From contig VXAI01000020.1 of assembly GCA_013399305.1 (NCBI GenBank), positions 2,321,416 to 2,385,415 of the forward strand: a DNA stretch of 64,000 bases, given 5' to 3'. The position numbers and the translations under genes were made by a program. The notes under the pieces were generated by a model. It searched no databases and was not told the origin of the DNA. It saw nothing but the letters and a program-made list of their open reading frames with translations. Shown one piece after another: positions 59,401 to 64,000 of this stretch. The DNA is from Rostratula benghalensis (lineage: Eukaryota; Chordata; Aves; Charadriiformes; Rostratulidae). Within the stretch, counting starts at the first letter, position 1. Each line of letters opens with the position of its first letter.

Positions 59401-62400
59401 CCCAAACTCCTCCATTAAGCCTGTTCTTGGATTTTCAAATAGTTTTTTTCTAAGTTTTGAGAGACTATAATGGACATGTAACCTCCTGAAAGTATGGCCT
59501 CGGATTGGAAACTTGCTAATAGAGGAAATTTTAGGACTAAAAGCACAACAAAAAATATAACAAGGGAAAGTAAGAGGGTTCTGTGCCAAGAACAAGTGTT
59601 GGGTGGGCAGCACGATGAGAGAGAAACCTGCAGGTGGAAAAGGGGTCTTAAACCTTCTCTAGCTTTGAGAGACCTCAAGAGTGAGTGAATGAATACACAG
59701 TGTTACAGCAGCTAAAAATAACTCAAAATATCATGTGTTTATAAGAACAGTGATTGGTTTTAAAATAATGTCTTGCAAGGGCCAGACACTGACCTGTTGC
59801 AATAATGCAGGTCTGCTGACTGTCATTGAGCAGTCTTTTCATACACAATAGCATCTGAAACAAAAACTACAGAATATATTGCTTTGGAGTGGTGGACTCT
59901 GGTCTTCTCTTGGCCTGGCAACAAAAATAGCCTGACTGTGTCTGAAAACATATATAAAAAGAGCTTGATGCTGGTTGCTAGACACCCAGGAACTTCTTTG
60001 GGCCTTTGAAGGCAAGCTGATGAGACTGCACAGAAGAAAATGCGTTCCAGGTGTTCTTGAACATACAGACACACATCAATAATTGTTAAATGAAATGAAA
60101 CAAAAAGCTCGTACAAGGAAATACACCACATATGGAAAATTCTTAAGAGAATAGGCAAAATTAGGAGTCAGTAAGTCACTGCACTCTGGACTTCTTTTCT
60201 TAAATTCTGTGGGGACCTAGTTATTTATATATTAGAATATGTCAAATATCAACTGAAGAAATTGTATTTTTTTTCCTCTGGGTAGATTACTTAATGGCTA
60301 TCCTAGAAGAAAAATCTGTTCTCCAAATCATCTTATTGCACCTTTTAGTTGTAGACAGATGAGGCACAAGTGGAGGACACAGCCACTGTAGGGGCTGTTC
60401 TGCCACCGAAGCTTGTATGTGGAATATTTACCTGAAAGCAACCTACAGCATTGCATATAGCCCTGTTGTAAGTTAGGACTGCATGGCAAACCAGTGCCTG
60501 CTATTCTCCCTTTCTGCTGTTAAATCTAAATTACAACAGAGGGAAAAGTCAGTGGAAACTAATTGTATGGCTAATTAAAACAGTTTGAAAGGAAGCAATT
60601 GCAAGAAGAGAAATTGCATTATAGGCAGGAGGAGGGGATGATAAATGTTTAAATATGCAGCCTTCAAATGTCAGTTTTCCTCAGAGAATGTCCCCCATAT
60701 GAGAACTCTGCTATTCAGCTGCATTCAACCTGTAGGGCAGAAAATTTTGTATAGAAAAGGTAGAGGCTGGAGGCAGTAATGCTCATTGAGCTTTATGACA
60801 ACCAGTGCGAGAAGCTTGGGATTGAAAACAGATTTTTAAGGTTTATTTTTCATTTTCGTCACTAGTTCCTTAAAATGCTTTAAGGGAATGTGAAAAAAAT
60901 TGGAGTTCTTTTTTTACCAAAGACAATGAAGGGAGAAGCGACTGGGAGCAGTCGAAAACTTTCAAAGTGCTAAATGGAGGATACAATGAAACACAGTAAA
61001 ACTTTAAAAAAAATGGTCAGAATAAAGAATTAATAGAAACGAGAGAAAAGTCAGTTCAGTGGGATAAGTGGCCCCACTTAAAAGGTACCTCAACATTCAG
61101 GTCTTTAAAAATGTATGATAAAAGGCAATAGTAAGGACCCATGTGAATGTCCCGGTTCCTTTTTCACTGAAGCAAGCTGGAAAAAAGTAAATGTTGATAT
61201 TTGGTCACAGTTGCTTTGACTTACTTTAAATACTCAGTAGTTTACTCTTTAATTTCTTTATTGTGGAACCTGAAAGAATCAGGGGCTTCTGCCTCTTTTG
61301 TGTGCTTATATTCCCTGCTTCTCCCCACCCCCCTGCAAATCTTATACAAATTCTTGTTCATCTACTTTAGTGCTTTTATTACTCCTGATGTACTTATTGC
61401 TGGATAACACACATAACCCTTAGGCATACATTAACTTGTCTTCAGCCTTCCCTGGTTTCTTTTCCTGCCAGTTTTTCTGTTACTTTAAATATTTATTTAA
61501 TCTGTGCCATACTCTGTCAGCCTACAATGTCATATGTGGAGACATCCCGTTTTTATCTTGATACTAAGCCCAATACTTCATAAATGTGCTTTTTAGTCTC
61601 TCCCTTACATTAATTGCAACCCAGTCCAGAATTCTGGTGTTTAGCTTCTCCATCTGTCTTATCAGCATTTCTTCTGAGCTCATTTGCATCCATACGCCTG
61701 TATTTATTTGTTATTCCATTGCCAACACTGTTTGGGGGTGATTTTTTTTTTGAAGCATAAGCTTGTAACACTTAAGTCTGAGAAGTGAAGAAAAGGAATC
61801 TCTCTTCATTTAGTTCCTAGTACTTTACATTTTGAAGCTCCCGTGGAAATGGGCAGTGGTAGCAGTTTCTTGAGAGGCATGTCCTCTGCTGGCACTGGGC
61901 TGGACAAGTGCCACCTGTTTGGCTTTGCTTTAATCTCAAAGCTGTTTCAGCTCTGTGAGCTTTGGCTAATACAGATGTTTAATATTCCTTTTCCTTACCT
62001 TTAGAGAAGTCTTCCCTGGTAAAACTTAACTGTCCTTGAGGATGTAGAGAGTACAGGTTTTTATGTGTTTATCATCTGTGAAGGCTTATCCCGAATACCC
62101 TGTTCTGCTTTGGGTACTTTGTGACCAGACAGGAGAGGTTTCATTGCTCCTTTTTGAAGGATAATGTGTATTCAGCTAGGTAGATCTTCTGTTCCCCGGG
62201 TCGTCCCCCTGTGCCCCACTCCCCTTGGTAACAGAGCCACCCACCTGCTGCTGTACAGATGATGGATTAGCTGGTGTGAATGAGTTGCCTTTATTTGTAC
62301 TGGAGTATACTTTTCCCTTTCTTCAGTTGTGTTTGAGGGATTTTTCCTTATAGTATTTAGGGAAAGTCTTGTGAGATTTCCACAGCTTGAATTATTGGAG

Positions 62401-64000
62401 CTCTGATAATGCTAACAAACAGCTATCGTGTGCTTTGTAACTGAAAGGGTTTGAAACGAACTTGCAGTATTCTTTTAAAAAAGTCTCAGCACCTCACAGC
62501 TGAAGTACTTTTTTTCATCTTGCACGACTTGAAATTTAATTTTTAATATTAAAATGTCACTGATGTAGTAGTAAAAATAGATTTTTGCATATTGTCTGAA
62601 ATGTAGAGTATGAGACATAAGTGAGAGAGAATTTCTGTGGGCAGGAAAAGAAATATTTTTCTCAGTAGAGGATTGAGTGAAGAACAGAGAGGTCAATTTT
62701 AAAACCTTTCATTTTGTGTGATTACAGCCATGCTGCAAATGCCATTTCACTATAAGGGAGGACTTTAAAACATACCTTACTTCTTGATTTGTGCTGCAGG
62801 TCAGATTAACTAAAATGGTTATTGTGTCCCCCTAGAGATTCCTGCTTGCTGCAAGACCAGACTTTAAACCCTATTTTTATTATTAAAAAAGCCAGCAGCA
62901 ACAAAGGCTATTTTAGAAGTTCTGAGACGTTTTCATAGCAATTTGATCTTTATACACAGGTTTTTAGAACTCTTTGTACTGCAATTCTTAGCATATGTAA
63001 AAATCAAAAAGTGGGGAGAAGGAGCATGAACATTCATTTGCCACTTGCCTGGAGACTGTCCCCTCTCAATGCCCTTTTTGAGGAATGAATTTTGCACAGA
63101 ACATGTGTTGGACTCCTGTGTCGTGGTGGAACAGGAGCATCTTTCAGCAGATGAAGTAGGTCAGGTTGAGGGGAAAAACCTGGTAGTTTGTGGGTTTAAT
63201 GCGTGACACAAGTTCCCCCTACTCTTGAACTCCCATTACACACTTCTCTCTGTAAGGGAGAAAAATCATCTTTTTTCAAGATACAAAGCTGGGTATGACA
63301 GTTCCTGTTTGTATCCTGTTTTAGTCAGAGACACCAATATTAGTAAAACTGGCCCCTAGAAGGGAAACAGTACTAGATGCAGCTTCTATGTAATATTTTA
63401 ATAAAGTGTACAACTTTTACTGTCTTTCACTTACTGCAGTGATCTTTTTGCCCTAACTTGTGTGCTACAAAACTCTCTGTTAAAGAAAGATTTGACTCAA
63501 TATACTTGCCTCTTGCTCTTTCCTAATCTTGTTTAGGAAAATCTGGCAGTAGTTACTCAGCCAGTGTCCTCGGGTATCCCTTGATGTTATCTGCCTGTCT
63601 TCTCCTTATCCTGTGCTTTTAACTGCTCACACAATGTTTGGACATTTAATATCACACTTTTTAATGGAACGAAACTTGATGAAAAGATGATTTTGCTGGC
63701 TTCAGCAGAGTAATTTGGATGCCTGCCCGTATCGCTTAATGGGGATCTGTTGAGTTTATTATGGAGATGGAGTGTTTAAATTCATTTGTCTTAATTATGG
63801 TTCTCAGAAAAATCCCTGAGATGTCTCGAATGCAACAAGACTATGATTTCTTGTTTTCTTTTGCTCCAAAACTCTGGTGAGATTCTGCCGGATTTGAAAA
63901 ATCCTTTGGCTGGTTACAAAGTGGAAAGTAGGTGATGGTAATAGCATGTGTTTCTGGCATTGTCTTGGGAACTGTGTGGCCAAAGATGCTTCAGTCCTGC

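Larger units (their letters stand above)
54078..64000 (+). other. TAF4B intron 13, 5' part (at least 9.9 kb)
   Basis: The donor GAG|gtagga opens an intron whose end is not in the window. It holds a G7-A12 purine run (54358-54377), a GT microsatellite (54882-54907) and a minus-strand CR1 (55771-56480). I found no terminal TAF4B exon and no other gene. Open frames of up to about 110 codons look like chance. Confidence 0.75.

Noticed and set aside
63815..63865. ATGTCTCGAATGCAACAAGA near the window end as a possible terminal TAF4B exon
   Set aside because: No acceptor in the right phase and no match to the expected family motif.
1..64000. CRISPR arrays, insertion sequences, operons, tRNA or rRNA genes, endogenous retroviral genes
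   Set aside because: None seen. The repeats present are CR1 fragments, microsatellites and short duplications, and the gene structure is eukaryotic.

Overview
This is vertebrate nuclear DNA from a bird. The evidence is a multi-exon gene with canonical GT-AG introns, a CpG-island promoter, and several CR1 LINE fragments with the avian-type 3' tail (variants of ATTCTATGATTCTATG). No prokaryotic, viral or organellar content was seen, and no intact mobile element.

The main content is most of one plus-strand gene, which I identify as TAF4B, the gonad-enriched paralogue of the TFIID subunit TAF4. Thirteen coding exons can be placed between 8678 and 54077. They join in one frame to 752 codons, including an 89-base run of N in exon 1. 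In order, the protein has a Pro/Ala/Val-rich N-terminus (exon 1), a Ser/Thr/Val-rich activator-like region (exons 2-4), the TAFH/NHR1 domain (exons 5-7), a long low-complexity S/T/V/P segment with internal repeats (exon 7), a linker (exons 8-9), the TAF12-binding histone fold (exons 10-11), and a charged helical segment (exons 12-13). The last exon or exons, about 90 residues by comparison with the human protein, were not found and should lie beyond 64000.

Layout: 1-2896 holds the 3' half of a decayed multi-exon gene that reads as PSMA8, the testis-specific proteasome alpha4s subunit. It has the same orientation and position relative to TAF4B as in mammals. 2897-8180 is intergenic, with two CR1 fragments. 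8180-9180 is a CpG island with a candidate TATA box, a C-rich/G-quadruplex-prone tract and two uORFs, one ending in an ATGA overlap with the TAF4B start codon. 8979-20452 is the 11.5-kb first intron. 20453-32332 holds exons 2-7, 38218-39064 exons 8-9, 44519-47538 exons 10-11, and 52886-54077 exons 12-13. 54078-64000 is the start of a long intron.

The most notable observations are the PSMA8 relic beside an intact TAF4B, the uORF/start overlap, a TAGTAG tandem acceptor at exon 10, degenerate KPV repeats in exon 7, a perfect 77-bp tandem duplication in intron 2, and an unclassified ~92-bp repeat present twice in intron 1. No undescribed multi-gene system was found. Gene names rest on remembered protein families and were not searched against a database.
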